NCBI GenBank assembly: GCA_034401795.1
Contig: CM067369.1
Coordinates: 142,491,057-142,555,056 of the forward strand
DNA from: Chaetoderma sp. LZ-2023a
Taxonomy: Eukaryota > Mollusca > Caudofoveata > Chaetodermatida > Chaetodermatidae
Length of the DNA: 64,000 nt
Reading direction: 5' to 3'
The notes under the pieces were generated by a model. That model did not search any database, had not been told where the DNA came from, and saw only the letters and a program-made list of their open reading frames with translations. The position numbers and the translations under genes were made by a program. Below are positions 24,766-37,734 of this stretch, piece after piece (positions within the stretch are counted from its first letter, which is position 1; each line of letters starts with the position of its first letter).

Positions 24766-25204
24766 ACTATTTAACAAACATTAAGTAGGCCTACATATCC
24801 CGTTGTTCAACCGCAATGATTACACAAGCGATAAATCTCTCTCACATTAGAGTTAATCAATTGTAAATGGAACAGATTATTGTTAGTCTTTCAAGAAGGT
24901 AGATTTTAACAATTACTGACGTACTGAGAAATGAACGTTATATACCTTATTCGTGATGCTTATAAAGAGATTAAATGTCTGAGCATGTATTTTAGGTCAA
25001 GCATTCGCTACAACACATACACTTACTACATGTTTATCGAAAAAATATTACATACAATAATTGTACCCATTCTTCCTTGGCCACTACCCCACCCCATAAA
25101 ATTGATATATACGGTTCAAACCGGTTTGAAAATTGGCATTGTCACTGGTTTGACATTATGCCATACCGCGCAGCCTTACTGCAGACACGACTTAACGCAG
25201 AACC

Positions 25205-25790
25205 TTTAACTGCATAGCTTTCCAATTTGCCAATTAATCTCCTATGCGGAACTTTATCAAAGGCTTTTTGTAAATCTACATACAGCCGCACACCTATTGT
25301 TCCATTACAATCCGCAGTTTGTATCCAGTTGTCTAGAACATGCAGTAGTAGTTGGACAGTTGATCTCCCACTGATAAAGCCTTACTGCCTTTCGCTGAAC
25401 AGATTGCACTCCTTAAAGTGGCTATATATCGCATCCATAGAAATCTTACTTTATTAACCCTTACAATAGCCTCCATAACTTTGCAGAGAATGCAGGTCAG
25501 ACTTATTGGCCGGCAATTCTCAGAATTTTTCTTCTCCCGTTTTTAAGACTAGCAGTTTTCCAAATGTCTGGGAGAGTGCTATGAAATGTTGGCTAATGGT
25601 ACACTTATTTCCTTGCTAAGTTTCTTTAATACCCGTGCATGGATAAGGCCTGATCCGGATGGTTTGGAAGCATTTAGCGATTCAAGCCTTTTCATAGCCA
25701 TGTCACTTGTGATCTGGAGGTAATTTGACGTGGGATATCTTTCTCATACTGTCTCAATGGTTTCCTAGTCACGAACTTGATTCCTCATAT
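25205..25790 (-). pseudogene. CR1/L2-like LINE reverse transcriptase fragment
   Basis: On the minus strand, pieces of a non-LTR reverse transcriptase read LNASKPSGSGLIHARVLK (near 25680), PISLTCILCKVMEAIV (near 25450-25500) and LYVDLQKAFDKVPHRRLIGKLE (near 25220-25290), in the order of RT motifs 1 to 3. Several stops and frame changes separate them, and the YADD region is missing because the copy ends near 25205. It is a typical dead LINE fragment; the clade is a guess from the AFDKVPH wording. Confidence 0.7.
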
Positions 25791-27465
25791 TGTATTAAGC
25801 TTGTTAGATGTACTGGTCTAGATTCTTCATGTCTACTGAGCGAACCAGGCGGTATCCTAGGGCGGCGGGAATAGGGATGCCAAATTGTATGTAGATGTTC
25901 AGAAAATTATATGGTCTAGACGGTAAAAAATGGTACGGTAAACTTGGCAAACTTTGCCACCCGGGGTTTACTTCGCCACCTACACAGGCGATGAGCGGGT
26001 GCAGCAGTGCCTTATCTGTGTTAACTGGTCCTGTGGACGGCGCTATAAATACGATCCGTTTTTTACATGTGACAGTTGTGAAGATTAAGGCGTGGAGAGA
26101 TGCTGTGCAACTTTTGAATTTTGGTAGCAAAATCAAACTATAACAAGAGGACGTAGCAAACTGTTTATTGAGACATAATCCTTAACTGTTTTCTGTAATG
26201 TTAATATCCATTTTGTTAAAACAATTTTTATAAATAAAAAAACTGGCGATGTTGTAATACAGTGTTGTTGATTTTGGCATTAAACCCAGTTCTTCCTAAG
26301 TGATGGAATAACGCACGCACGCACCCACCCAAACCCCCCCCCCCACCCCCAACCCCGCTGATTGTTTTCAAAATATTTTTTTCTACCGTTTTACGGTATA
26401 CGGTTATTAATAGCATGGTCTAGGCCATCGTCCTATTGCACGATCCTCGCCTTCCCACTACCTTCCCGTATCGAGTACCGTGCTTGCACGCCTTTGATGT
26501 GTGCGCTAAGTTCACGAAGCTTCATACATATTAATGAGCTGGGGTCAGTCAACTTGCGCCAATGAGATTGCTCGATAAGAAATCAGGAAGTAGACAAATT
26601 TACACATGTGCGTAAACCAAACGGTTTTTGTTACCGAAAACCAATCTACACATTTTCTGTTCTTCAGAATCGTCGGATAACTTGTTTAGAGCAAAACTGT
26701 TGCAAACTTTTGCAAAAATCTCTCCAGTTCACCAGCGTTGCGGCCGCCGTTGTTTTTGTGATTGTAAATTAGGTCACCAGACGAAGCCTCGCCTATCGCG
26801 TGAAGTAGGCAGAAATCTGCTTGGCTACCTCCAGCCCACTAGCTTAATGTTACTTCCCGTAGCGAGAAATCACAGGCCTACAAGTACGACCTCGAACAGT
26901 GTAGCTATGTGAGTCGGTGTATGTTAGTAAGAAGGATCTAGGCAAACATGCCATGCAGTACAGGTAATTTATTTATAGCTTATAACTTTGTTTATCAAGC
27001 GATTGATGCAATTCATAGATAAGCAACACTCATTCTCCATGCAGTTTACTGGAAACAATGTTATTGGTACTCCTAGAGTTTAAGAACTGTTCAAAGTGTT
27101 TTGCCTAGACAAGCAGTCACAGTCTTGTCGTGGTAGAGTCATATTTCAACACATTCAGTCTATTAATTCAGATATTCTCATTGGAAGTAACTTTATGTGC
27201 TAAGTGGAGTGATTATAATAGAGTGCTTATGGCCTAAAGTGAAATGTTACCGTAATATTAATAAAAGGTTAAGTTTGGCTGCTTTTGGCATGTAAATAAT
27301 TAAAATTATAAAACTAGATTTTTGATTTAAACATATTTTATTGTACCAATTGCGCAATGGGATCGGGCACAAGTTCTTACAACTTAGATTTGCCCTCTCC
27401 CTACAGAATTATTATAAGCAGCCAATGATTGAGAACACTAGAACGAGGAGAGAGAAACAATAAAT
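25791..27465. other. Intergenic, no recognised gene
   Basis: Contains C-rich tracts near 26330-26350 and a 94-codon plus-strand frame (26628-26912) with a Cys-rich segment but no domain I know. An ATG at 26949 is followed at once by a donor-like ACAG|GTAATT, which is too little to call an exon. Confidence 0.4.
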
Positions 27466-27467
27466 TA

Positions 27468-27470
27468 AGG

Positions 27471-27511
<41 letters not shown>

Positions 27512-27542
27512 CGCGCGCGCGCGTGTGTGTGTGTGTGTGTGT
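27468..27542. repeat. (GT)n microsatellite with a (GC)n core
   Basis: GT runs on both sides of GGGCGCGCGCGCGCG. Confidence 0.95.
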
Positions 27543-27774
27543 GAACAATACGAATAATTGAATTAACAGACCATATTCATGGTTATTCCATACCGTCGTC
27601 ATTTACCCACCCCAACCCTTCCTCTCAACTCCCACCATGCTTTCACCAGGTCTTCTCTTCTCGTTTCTTACACAAAACAGAACGGAACAGAAACGAGAAA
27701 TGAGACCCAGTCACCTCCAACCCCGCCCACCCCACACATTCAAAATGGCTCTAGAACTAGATTGAACGGGCAAT

Positions 27775-28080
27775 GGCGCGCCATCACAAATCCCCGGGGC
27801 GTAGTCAAATGTAAATATCAGCGTACATTCCATAATCATAACGGACATATAAAATTTGCTTCAATACAGACCAACGGTTTCCGAGGAGTTGCGTTATTGT
27901 CAATTCTTTTAACTTTTGATCCACCTCTCAACTGTCATAGGGGCGGAGCCAATTGTAAATGTCGTCTTGCAGACCGCAAGCATATGAGTAACTCACATAC
28001 CAAATTTGGTTGAATTCCGTCCATTGGTTTCGGAGGAGATAACGTGATGGATGGATGGGCGGACGGATGTAATTACAATG
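27775..28080 (+). repeat. Interspersed repeat built of two diverged ~110-bp units
   Basis: The unit GGGGCGTAGTCAAATGTAAA ... ACGGTTTCCGAGGAGTTGCG recurs as GGGGCGGAGCCAATTGTAAA ... TGGTTTCGGAGGAGATAACG, followed by GATGGATGGATGGGCGGACGGATG. The second unit is clearly a relative of the first. Non-coding; the 144-codon frame across it is an artefact. Confidence 0.65.
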
Positions 28081-28719
28081 TCAGACGGCTTTTTTAACGT
28101 GGAAAAAATAATGTTAACTAGAATGCACTCGAAGGATATGCTGACTCACGCCTTTACGATGACTTGACAATGCACTTGGTGGCTCCCGTACTTAGTGACT
28201 CCCGTGACCCAGATAGTTGATCTATTGACCTCAAACTCAAATCAATTATAAACTGTCCCAATATCTAGTGATTCTGGCTTCTTGTACGCCAGAGTTATAG
28301 CCAAAACGTGTATTCCGGTATGCACTTCGTGACCGTCACCTAGATATTTGATGCCGACCGACCTACCTACCTCCCGGCAGGCAGGACCAAGCGGTGTGAG
28401 TAATAATCCTAGTCATTAAGCATATGACCGGCCAATGGCTTGTTTACCTACCCTCCTGGACAGGTCAATCTTGGAGCATAATCGCAATGTTAAATTGACA
28501 CATTCAACTTCAGTGGACCATTAACATATAAGAAATATTGAGTTTAGCTTATTTAGAAACTAATTTGAATAAAAAATGTTATCGACAGCTTTTGGGAAAA
28601 TATCATACATTTGGTGGGCCGTTCACTGATGACTTCCCTACATTTGAATGTCAAGCTGACAATACAGGGATGCCATTGAATATATTGAGATTAATGGAGG
28701 AATCCAGTTCTAGCTATGC

Positions 28720-28925
28720 CCCGCCCATCTCTAGCTAAGCTACATCCACACTTCGCTGTGTTGGGATCAGTCGATCCCTGAACTGCCTGACTCAATTTCC
28801 ATAAAAACTATACAGGTAAGCTGTTTTAAATATTTTGAAATGAATTTGACTGGTGTATGGCAGCAATAGCGCCCAGTTAAATTAGTTTTAAAATGTTCAA
28901 CAGCATCTTTATTAAATAATAATGA
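28720..28925 (+). repeat. R1 repeat (head plus hairpin), copy 4
   Basis: Head GCTATGCCCCGCCCATCTCT ... GTTGGGATCAGTCGATCC, then ACAGGTAAGCTG, the hairpin arms TTTTGAAATGAATTTGACTGG and CCCAGTTAAATTAGTTTTAA, then CAGCATCTTTATTAAAT. Confidence 0.8.
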
Positions 28926-28951
28926 CACAATTCGTACAACAACGCTAAAAC

Positions 28952-30115
28952 TGCGTTTACCTGGCACGCGGAAAGCGGGTTGCGAAAAAAACGGAACGCG
29001 GAATATATTTCAGACCGCTCTTCGCTATTTTCCCTCATCCATTTACCTTCACGCGGTATGCGGAACGGCGGGATGCGGAAAACCTGATCGCTCGATGTAG
29101 CGATTTTTGCGAACGGAAAAGATTCCGTTGCGGAATAGAGCACATGTAACCTAGCAACGAAACGGTAACCCACGTAGTTAAAGCTAATAATCGTTTAAAA
29201 TTATAAGAACTAATTTGTCCAAAAAAAAAAAAAGGAAATGTCAGAGTAATATTATAATTACATGTTGTTAGATTAGGCCAAGGTATCATTTTGAATCTAG
29301 TCGTCAGTATCCGCCCATTTTGGATCTACATCTCCGTACATAAACATTTTGTAATGGTCTCGGGTGGAAGGCTAAATATCAAAGCGTGAAAAAATATGTT
29401 GTCGCTTTTGAAAGAAATTTGATAGAAATATCGCAATATCATCAATAAAAATAACGCAATGATGCCGCGTGCAGGTAAATGGTACAAGCGATATTTTACC
29501 CGCATTCCGCATACCCACTTTCAGTTCTGCATTCCGCAACCGGTGTGCCAGGTAAACGCATCTTATGCGCCTATGCGGAATGCGGGTAAAATATCACGTG
29601 TACCATTTACCTGCACGCGGTATCATTGCGTTATTTTACGAGAGAGATTGTGCCCGTTAGGTTGATTACCTTCCCCATGTTTGATGATATTGCGATATTT
29701 CTATCAAATTTCTTTCAAAAGCGACAACACATTTTTTACGCTTTGTTATCTAGCTTTCCACTGAGACCATTACAAAGTGTTTATGTATGGCGGCGAGAAA
29801 TGTAGATCCAACATGGCGGACACTGACGACTAGATTCAAAATGATACCTTGGCCTAATCTAATAACATGTAATTATAATATTACTGATTTCCTAATTTTT
29901 TTCTACAATTTAGTTCTTATAAGACGATGCATCAGCTTTAACTACTTGGATTACCCTTTCGTTGCTAGGTTGCATGCGCTCTATTCCGCACCAGAATCTT
30001 TTCCATCCAGAAAGATCGCTACACCGAGTGATCGGTTTTTCCGCATCCCGTCGTTCCGCATACCGCTTACCGCGTGCAGGTAAATGGATGAGGGAAAATA
30101 GTGAAGAGCGGTCTG
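28952..30115. repeat. Nested palindromic (foldback) element
   Basis: The left arm (about 28952-29440) and right arm (about 29685-30112) are inverted copies, for example TCGCAATATCATCA near 29430 against TGATGATATTGCGATATT near 29680. Between them a second palindrome pairs ATAACGCAATGATGCCGCGT (29450) with ACGCGGTATCATTGCGTTAT (29616). GCGTTTACCTGGCACGCGG at the left edge is repeated inverted near 29540 (GTGTGCCAGGTAAACGC), so one 609-bp unit may have been extended by an inverted partial copy. No coding sequence. Confidence 0.8.
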
Positions 30116-30734
30116 AAGTCCATCGGACTGGAAGCCATTTCTGAAGCCATATCTTTCAGTAAAATTAATTTCATAGAATTCAACTTATTGAAAATAAAGA
30201 ATATATTTAAAAGCATGTTATCTCAGATCGTCAAGAGACACGAACTTGCGCATGCGCATTGATGGTCGTCATTTCGTCATAGTGTCCATCTTCCAACTTA
30301 TTAGCAGCAGGCTTTACTTATATTCTTAATGGAAAGCGACTTGAGTTGGCCAAAGAGTATCCATTGCACTTTAACAAATATTTACATGATAAACTGATAA
30401 ACATAAACAACATAACTGTTATTTATCACTCAGAATAAAGCATCTAATTTTCAAATATTTTCAGGGGTGGAAGGTGTGTCTTTCCCTCTTATTGTATTCT
30501 GGGTGCCATGCTGGTACCCATAATTTATTTGGATACAGTCGATGAATTTATTATCTAGATGCAAAGCATCAACTTAAGATGTTTGTGAAGACCATTCAAT
30601 AACAGGCCTTTGAATTTTCGTCCATCCATCCAACTGCCACATTCCCCTACTGTATAGTACTACTACATGACATATAGTACTCCCATCACCGATATATGAG
30701 AATCATGTCCCTTATGGGGGTTAATTAAGCCTTA

Positions 30735-30870
30735 CACGACGAAGCCGGCTTGTCCATTTGCAGGCCAAGAGGACTATTTTTGAAAATTTACCACGAATAC
30801 CGAGCCAGTCTTTCCAGTGATAAATTTTCAAAAATAGTCGTTTCTTAGCCGGAAAATGGACATTCAATAC
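30735..30870. repeat. Hairpin repeat family R2, copy 1
   Basis: GTCCATTTGCAGGCCAAGAG, TATTTTTGAAAATTTACCAC, then the inverted GATAAATTTTCAAAAATAGT and GGAAAATGGACATT. The arms pair almost completely. Confidence 0.8.
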
Positions 30871-31270
30871 AGAAATATTCTAATTTTTTTAACAGATTTA
30901 GTCATTAAAGGGTTAACTGCTTATCATTCTCGCGCTGCTGTTGGGACTTTATATACATCCCAGCATAAATCTGTCACAGTTGTCTAGTTTAATTTCTGCC
31001 CACACCGCATTTTTTTTCCAGGCCGTGTTGTTGTCAGGCTATATTACGCGTGTACAGAAGAATGGCTCGCTTCTTATCTCTCATTGTACATACATACTCG
31101 TCTATCTTTAACAAAAAAATAAACATGCATCTGTATGAAATACTTACAAATTCCGTCCTTCCTCTACCGCAAGTATCTCGGAAATAACTGGCAATATCTG
31201 CGATTACGTTATTTGAATGGCAATAACAATGAAGTCGCGGGCGTATATCCCGAGTATTATAACCACCCGG

Positions 31271-31272
<2 letters not shown>

Positions 31273-31308
<36 letters not shown>

Positions 31309-31322
31309 ATTATTATATATAT
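31273..31322. repeat. (TA)n microsatellite
   Basis: TA run with a short TTATTATTA interruption. Confidence 0.95.
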
Positions 31323-31398
31323 ACGTCCCGCATTTTCAAAACAATTTACAGCGCTGACTAAGTCGTATAAACCCAGTCAGATGACTCATTGTGTAAGT

Positions 31399-32102
31399 AT
31401 GGTGTTCTAAAATTGCCGTCGCGCGTCGTGGGCGATAAAAAACACGCGACGTTATTTAAATAGGGCGACGTCGCCCCCGACGTCGGCCCCGACGTCGTCC
31501 TAATATATGAGGTAATACGAGTCTTGCACGTGGATATTAAAGCGATGTGAGCGTGGGCATTTCCACGGACATTTGTTTGACACTGTGAATGAATGCGGCG
31601 TGATCTGTGAGTATTGATTACGTTATATACGCTTATTTCAGTATTATTTAACGAAAAAGGGCGGGTGTATCTCTCATAAGCCTGGTTCATTGTCGTAGCC
31701 TAGGTCGAGGGTCGTGGGTTGTGGGTCGTGGGGTCGATGTTTTTGTAGATATCCATAAAACAACCATAGGAAATATCTTCATGCAAATTGCTGACTGGCA
31801 TGTGCGTGCGTGCGTGCGATGAGGTGTTGTATAACACAATATAGATGGCAACAAAAGTGTTAAAGATAGGATACAGATTATAAATATGATATAATAATTA
31901 GGCTTACCTTTAAAATATGAATCGGTAACTGGCGATAATCTACGTCACTCCAAAACAGACTCGATATTGAATTCATACCATTACGGACAGAGTACCAGTA
32001 CCAGATCGAGGGCGACGTCGGGGTCGACGTCGCCCTATTTAAATAACGTCGCGTGGTTTTTTTTATCGCCCACGACGCGCGACGGCAATTTTAGAACACC
32101 AT
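31399..32102. mobile_element. 704-bp element with ~90-bp inverted ends (MITE)
   Basis: Left end ATGGTGTTCTAAAATTGCCG and right end (inverted) are the same over about 90 bp, with the GC-rich part GTCGCGCGTCGTGGGCGATA and ATTTAAATAGGGCGACGTCG. Flanks GTGTAAGT (31391-31398) and ATGTAAGC (32103-32110) agree in 6 of 8 bases, compatible with an old 8-bp target duplication. No transposase. The superfamily is uncertain; hAT or P-like insertion would give 8 bp. Confidence 0.75.
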
Positions 32103-32389
32103 ATGTAAGCCTATTTTGTTGTACAAAGGAACTGGCATATATATCGTCTAGGCAACTGGCATATCATCTAGGCCTATACGTAAAATGCAAAGCAAGCATT
32201 TTGAATACCCTAATAGATGTTACGTTAACTCTTTTAACAACGCATTCTCAAAATCCCAATAGAAGAGTCCGATCTGTCACTGAAGCTGACGTCACAAGCA
32301 AAATGATGTATCTGTGTCACGAGAACTTGAAGTCAGTCATGAAAATGTACAAATTGTAAGCTATGTCTTTAGTGAATTGGCAATTTAAT

Positions 32390-32560
32390 AAACATTATGT
32401 TGAATATTTTGAAACTAAATTGACTGGGAGCTGTTGTTGTCAGAGGCAGTAACAGCCCCCAGGCAAATTAATTTCAAAATATTGAACTGCTTACCTTTTG
32501 GGAATTCAGGTTTTAGTTTCAAATCGACCCCAACACGCGTAAAACGGGCTGGACTTAGCT
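32390..32560 (-). repeat. R1 repeat, copy 5 (minus orientation)
   Basis: Hairpin TGTTGAATATTTTGAAACTA / TTAATTTCAAAATATTGAAC, followed on the plus strand by the inverted head (GACTTAGCTAGGATGGGGCG). It sits tail to tail with copy 6. Confidence 0.75.
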
Positions 32561-32579
32561 AGGATGGGGCGGAGCAGAG

Positions 32580-32740
32580 CTATAAATTGATCCGTCTATT
32601 CCAATTAAGGTCACTACCGGTATACAGGTAAGCTCCTGAAAATTGTCAAACTAATTTGACATGAACCTGTTGCTGTCATATACAGCAACAGCTCGTCAGC
32701 TCTCGGTCAAATTAATTCTAAAATAGTAAATTGAACCCAG
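32580..32740 (+). repeat. R1 repeat, copy 6
   Basis: TATACAGGTAAGCTCCTGAA, arms CAAACTAATTTGACATG and CGGTCAAATTAATTCTA around a CTGTTGCTGTC/ACAGCAACAG centre. Confidence 0.7.
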
Positions 32741-32829
32741 ATAACGCAGCTTGCTGGGCCGATACTGTGCCCATACTTTAGTGTCGGCCCGGCACGGCCA
32801 GTATCGACCCAGTAAGCTGCGTGGTCAGG

Positions 32830-33622
<793 letters not shown>

Positions 33623-34499
33623 ATGCCGTTCTATTGTTGTATTCATGGCTGTAAAGTTAAAAGAGGTGGAAATAGATTCCCGAAAGAAGCTGATACGCTA
33701 TATAAGTTGCGAATATCCGTGAAAGAATCGATACGGCGACGAGCAAACTGTGGATGCCGAGATCGACTGAAATCGGTGACAGTGATTTACATATTACGCC
33801 GGAGTGTTTCAAAGAAACTCTAACATGTACGTTTAAAAAGATTTAAATTGTGATATTTTAATGTCCACATTGTAAGATACATGAACCAATAGTATCTGTA
33901 TTGGACACGTTTTAGCGATCATACCAGGTTGTGGCTATTAAAAGGTGGTCTCTTAAGACAATTCAAGTCAGTATGGAATGTACAGGTACAATGCCATGAA
34001 TGGGGTAGTTTCTGTAAAACCAATGCTCGATCAGTTAACTTGTTTTAACCTATTAATGCTAAAATTAGTTCCAGAAAAATTATATTTTCTCATAGAAAAT
34101 ATCCAGTTGAATACCGGGGTAGGCCTACAAAGAAAATTTATTTTGAAAATGTTTCAAGGGAATGGCTGGCTGCAGGTGGACCGTTACATATATTATAACA
34201 TTTAACCTCAGACATAAACCACAGCTACATCATAATGCATGTACATCATAGGAGGCGTAACGTAAACTTTTCACCGTCAAAACTTACACATGTCAATTCC
34301 TAAATCCAATTAAGCAATGTATTTGAATCTCTATTATGAGAACACCTTCCTTAAGAGACCACCTTTTAATTCTCCTTTGGGAGGTCTCTCAATGCAGGTT
34401 TGAAAGTATGTCATCAGTTTCGTTTGTTAGCACTGATGGCATCCACTTTCATTTAAACATTGTTCAAGATAACTATTGGTTAAGCAAATCAGAATGCTT

Positions 34500-34750
34500 G
34501 CATAGTCAATGTCCATTTTGCAGGTTAAGAGACTTCTTTAAATTTCTACATGAATGACTGACTAATAAAATATTCTTCTCTTGACCGGCAAATAGACATT
34601 TCTCAGCAGAACTGCAAAATCAACCTCCGCAGTGGTACTGAGGAACGGTTTTTTTTTAATTTACCACAGGAATGACTGCCTTGCCAGTCATTCCAGTTGT
34701 AAATTTTCAAAAGTAGTCTTCTCTTCACCTGCAAATAAACATTTCATAAG
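34500..34750. repeat. Hairpin repeat family R2, copies 2 and 3
   Basis: One copy runs from AATGTCCATTTTGCAGGTTA (34508) to CCGGCAAATAGACATTTCTC (about 34605). A second, lacking its left edge, has TTACCACAGGAATGACTG / CAGTCATTCCAGTTGTAAAT arms and ends CCTGCAAATAAACATTTC. Confidence 0.7.
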
Positions 34751-35052
34751 TAACTATTTACATTTGTTATCAAATTTAACCATTAAATCATTAAAGCAGT
34801 GTTCTGTATATGAAATAGGCATCCGGATCCGGATCACAGGATCAGTGGTTATTTCTAGCCCTATTGAGAGGATCCATTGCTGACCAGTAGGTTCCAAGCA
34901 AATTAGTTCCAAAATGATCATAAACTTACCTTATTGTTGTCGTGTTTTTAAAATTAAAATTGGCCGAGCAGATAATGAGTAGTAGTCTTTTAGCACATTA
35001 ACCTCTATATGCCAGAAAACAAGATGTTTTATATATGATGTATGTAATACTC

Positions 35053-35132
35053 TGTTCAATATTTTGAGACCAAGTTGACTGAGCTATTGTTGCTCCTTAT
35101 GCCCTATTAGTTTCAAAATCCTCAAGAGCTTT
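35053..35132 (+). repeat. R1 repeat, copy 7 (diverged hairpin)
   Basis: TGTTCAATATTTTGAGACCA, GTTGACTGAGCTATTGTTGC, then CTATTAGTTTCAAAAT. Confidence 0.5.
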
Positions 35133-35639
35133 CATGTATATTTATCTTGAAATTGAGACATTGGGATTACATATGTTAAAGGGTTAAAAGAAAAAGTTGA
35201 CAGATGGAGAGTGACCATGGCATAAGCTCAGCCCACCCTCACACCTTCTGAACAGTTGGTTTAATAATGTCGGTGATCTGTTTTCTAATTATTTTACAGG
35301 TAACTTCTGTAAGCGACTGAAACCAGGTACTGTTTCAAATGTGTTCAACTTTGACACTCCATCTACATCATATGCTAAGGGACAGGAAAGTACACAAATA
35401 AATAGGAAACTAGTTCCAGATGTGATGAGTGCCAGACTGCCAGTCTAGATATTGGAAATGAAGCCGTCAGGGAGACAATGGAGGATGGTGAAAGTACTTC
35501 ATCTATCAATCACACTCACTTCCTGTGTAGCTGTCCAGCGTGACCGTCTTTCTGACAGAGCCTGTTTGTATTCGAATTTCGATAGAGAGATTTCAAGACA
35601 ATCTGGATACAAGCAAATTTAATAAAGGCAGATAATTTT

Positions 35640-37380
35640 GACGATTTTATGTTCAGTTATGACTTATGAATGATAATATATGCTCACTTATGACTTATGA
35701 ATTATAATAAATGCTCAGTTATGACTTATGAATTATAATATATGCTCATTTGTGACTTATGAATGATAATATTTGTTCAGTTGTAACTTATGAATGATAT
35801 TATTTGTTCAGTTGTGACTTAAGAATGATAATATTTGCTCAGTTATGACTTGTGAATGATAATAAATGCTCAGTTATGACTTGTGAATGATAATATATGC
35901 TCAGTTCTGATTTATGAATGATAATATATGCTCAGTTGTAACTTATGAATGATAATATATGTTCAGTTCTGACTTATGAATGATAATATATGCTCAGTTG
36001 TGACTTACGAATGATAATATATGTTCAGTTGTGACTTATGAATGATAATATATGCTCAGTTGTAACTTATGAATGATAATATATGTTCAGTTGTAACTTA
36101 TGAATGATAATATATGCTGACTTATGAATGATAATATATGCTCAGTTATGACTTATGAATGATAATATATGCTGACTTATGACTTATGAATGATAATATA
36201 TGCTCAGTTATGACTTATGAATGATAATATATGCTGACTTATGAATGATAATATATGCTCAGTTATGACTTATGAATGATAATATATGCTGACTTATGAA
36301 TGATAATATATGCTCAGTTGTAACTTATGAATGATAATATATGCTCAGGTGTGACTCATGAATGATAATATATGTTCAGTTGTGACTCATGAATGATAAT
36401 ATATGTTCAGTTGTGACTCATGAATGATAATATATGTTCAGTTGTAACTTATGAATGATAATATATGCTCAGTTGTGACTTATGAATGATAATATATGTT
36501 CAGTTGTGACTTATGAATGATAATATATGTTCAGTTGTGACTCATGAATGATAATATATGTTCAATTATGACTTGTGAATGATGAAATTTGTTTAATTGT
36601 GACATATAAATGATGATATTTGCTTAATTGCGACCTATGAGTGATAATATTTGCTAACTTCTGCCTTATAAGTGATGAAATTTGCTAATTGTGCCATATT
36701 AATGATGAAATTTGCTCACTTCAACTCAACTCAACTGTAAGCTAGAAGTGATGAAATTTGCCAAATTGTGACTCATGAATGATGAAATTTGCTTAATTGT
36801 GACTTATGAGTGAAAATATTTGCTAACTTCTGCATTATGAGTGATGAAATTTGCTTACTTGTGACATATTAGTGATGAAATTTGCTATCTTCTGCATTAT
36901 AAGTGATGAAATTTGCTTAATTGTGACATATTAATGATGAAATTTGCTAACTTCTGCCTTATGAGTGATTAAATTTGCTTAATTGTGACATATTAGTGAT
37001 GAAATTTGCTAACTTCTGCCTTATGAGTGATTAAATTTGCTTAATTGTGACATATTAGTGATGAAATTTGCTAGCTTCTGCCTTATGAGTGATGAAATTT
37101 TCTTAACTGTGAGCTAGAAGTGATGAAATTTGCCCAATTGTGACTTATGGATGATAATGTTTGCTCAGTTAATACTTATGAATGATGAAATGTGCTTAAT
37201 TGAGACTTATGAGTGATATTTGCTCAGTTATGACTTATGAATGAGAATATTTGCTCAGTTATGACTTGTGAATGATGATATTTAATCAATTGAGACTTGT
37301 GAATGACAATATTTGATCAATATTATAGTGACTTAGAAGGGATGTAATTTGCTCAATTGTGACTTGTCACTTATGAATTA
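35640..37380. repeat. 1.7-kb minisatellite, 31-bp and 24-bp units
   Basis: The main unit is GACTTATGAATGATAATATA followed by TGCTCAGTTAT (31 bp). In a central part near 36110-36310 a 24-bp form lacking CTCAGTT-type ends alternates with it. From about 36590 the array changes to a diverged form (TGATGAAATTTGCTTAATTG) and then fades. Central units look most homogeneous, edges most diverged. Confidence 0.9.
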
Positions 37381-37734
37381 AGCTTGTATGATCGGATCAA
37401 ATTTTGGATCTATAATTCATATCTCAGAAACTGCTTGTCTGATTTTCTCAAATTTTAACACAAGAAAGAGTGTGATCTTATAAATACTAGGCATCGCCAA
37501 TGTTGCCCGGGCGTGTTCCAAAGAAATCCAGAAAATGGGGGAGAATTTGGGAACTCCTATTGGTTTTAAAAACTTGGGGATAATGCCATTTCATTATATA
37601 AATAAAGAGTATATTCATTATTCCAGTGTTTCAGCTCTGTATGTTATAAAAGGTTAAATAGAATGTTAAATGTATCATAGGATGCATATATTTAACCCTT
37701 TAATTACTAGATTTTATCAAGAGCTGAATATCAA

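Larger units (their letters stand above)
33623..35560 (+). pseudogene. THAP-type zinc finger gene, broken
   Basis: The first exon starts MPFYCCIHGCKVKRGGNRFPKE, the C..C part and RFP motif of a THAP (C2CH) DNA-binding domain. After a frame change it continues as WMPRSTEIGDSDLHITPECF, matching the W.P and H...CF part of the same domain (to about 33830). A second exon follows a TTTTACAG acceptor at 35299 and reads NFCKRLKPGTVSNVFNF, then a Ser/Gln-rich stretch ending in a stop (35445). RLKPGTVS.FNF-type segments are commonly found just after THAP domains. The intron holds R1 and R2 hairpins. The frame change makes it a pseudogene unless the assembly is wrong. THAP domains occur in host transcription factors and in P-element transposases; no transposase domain is seen. 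Confidence 0.55.

Noticed and set aside
24949-25209. 92-codon plus-strand frame as a gene
   Set aside because: No domain, Tyr/Ile-rich AT DNA, next to a LINE fragment on the other strand.
27579-28013. 144-codon frame as a gene
   Set aside because: It runs across a known type of interspersed non-coding repeat and a Pro-rich low-complexity patch.
35640-37380. Possible CRISPR array
   Set aside because: Units are contiguous minisatellite repeats without unique spacers, in a eukaryotic setting. The arrays at 10.5 and 20.1 kb fail for the same reason.
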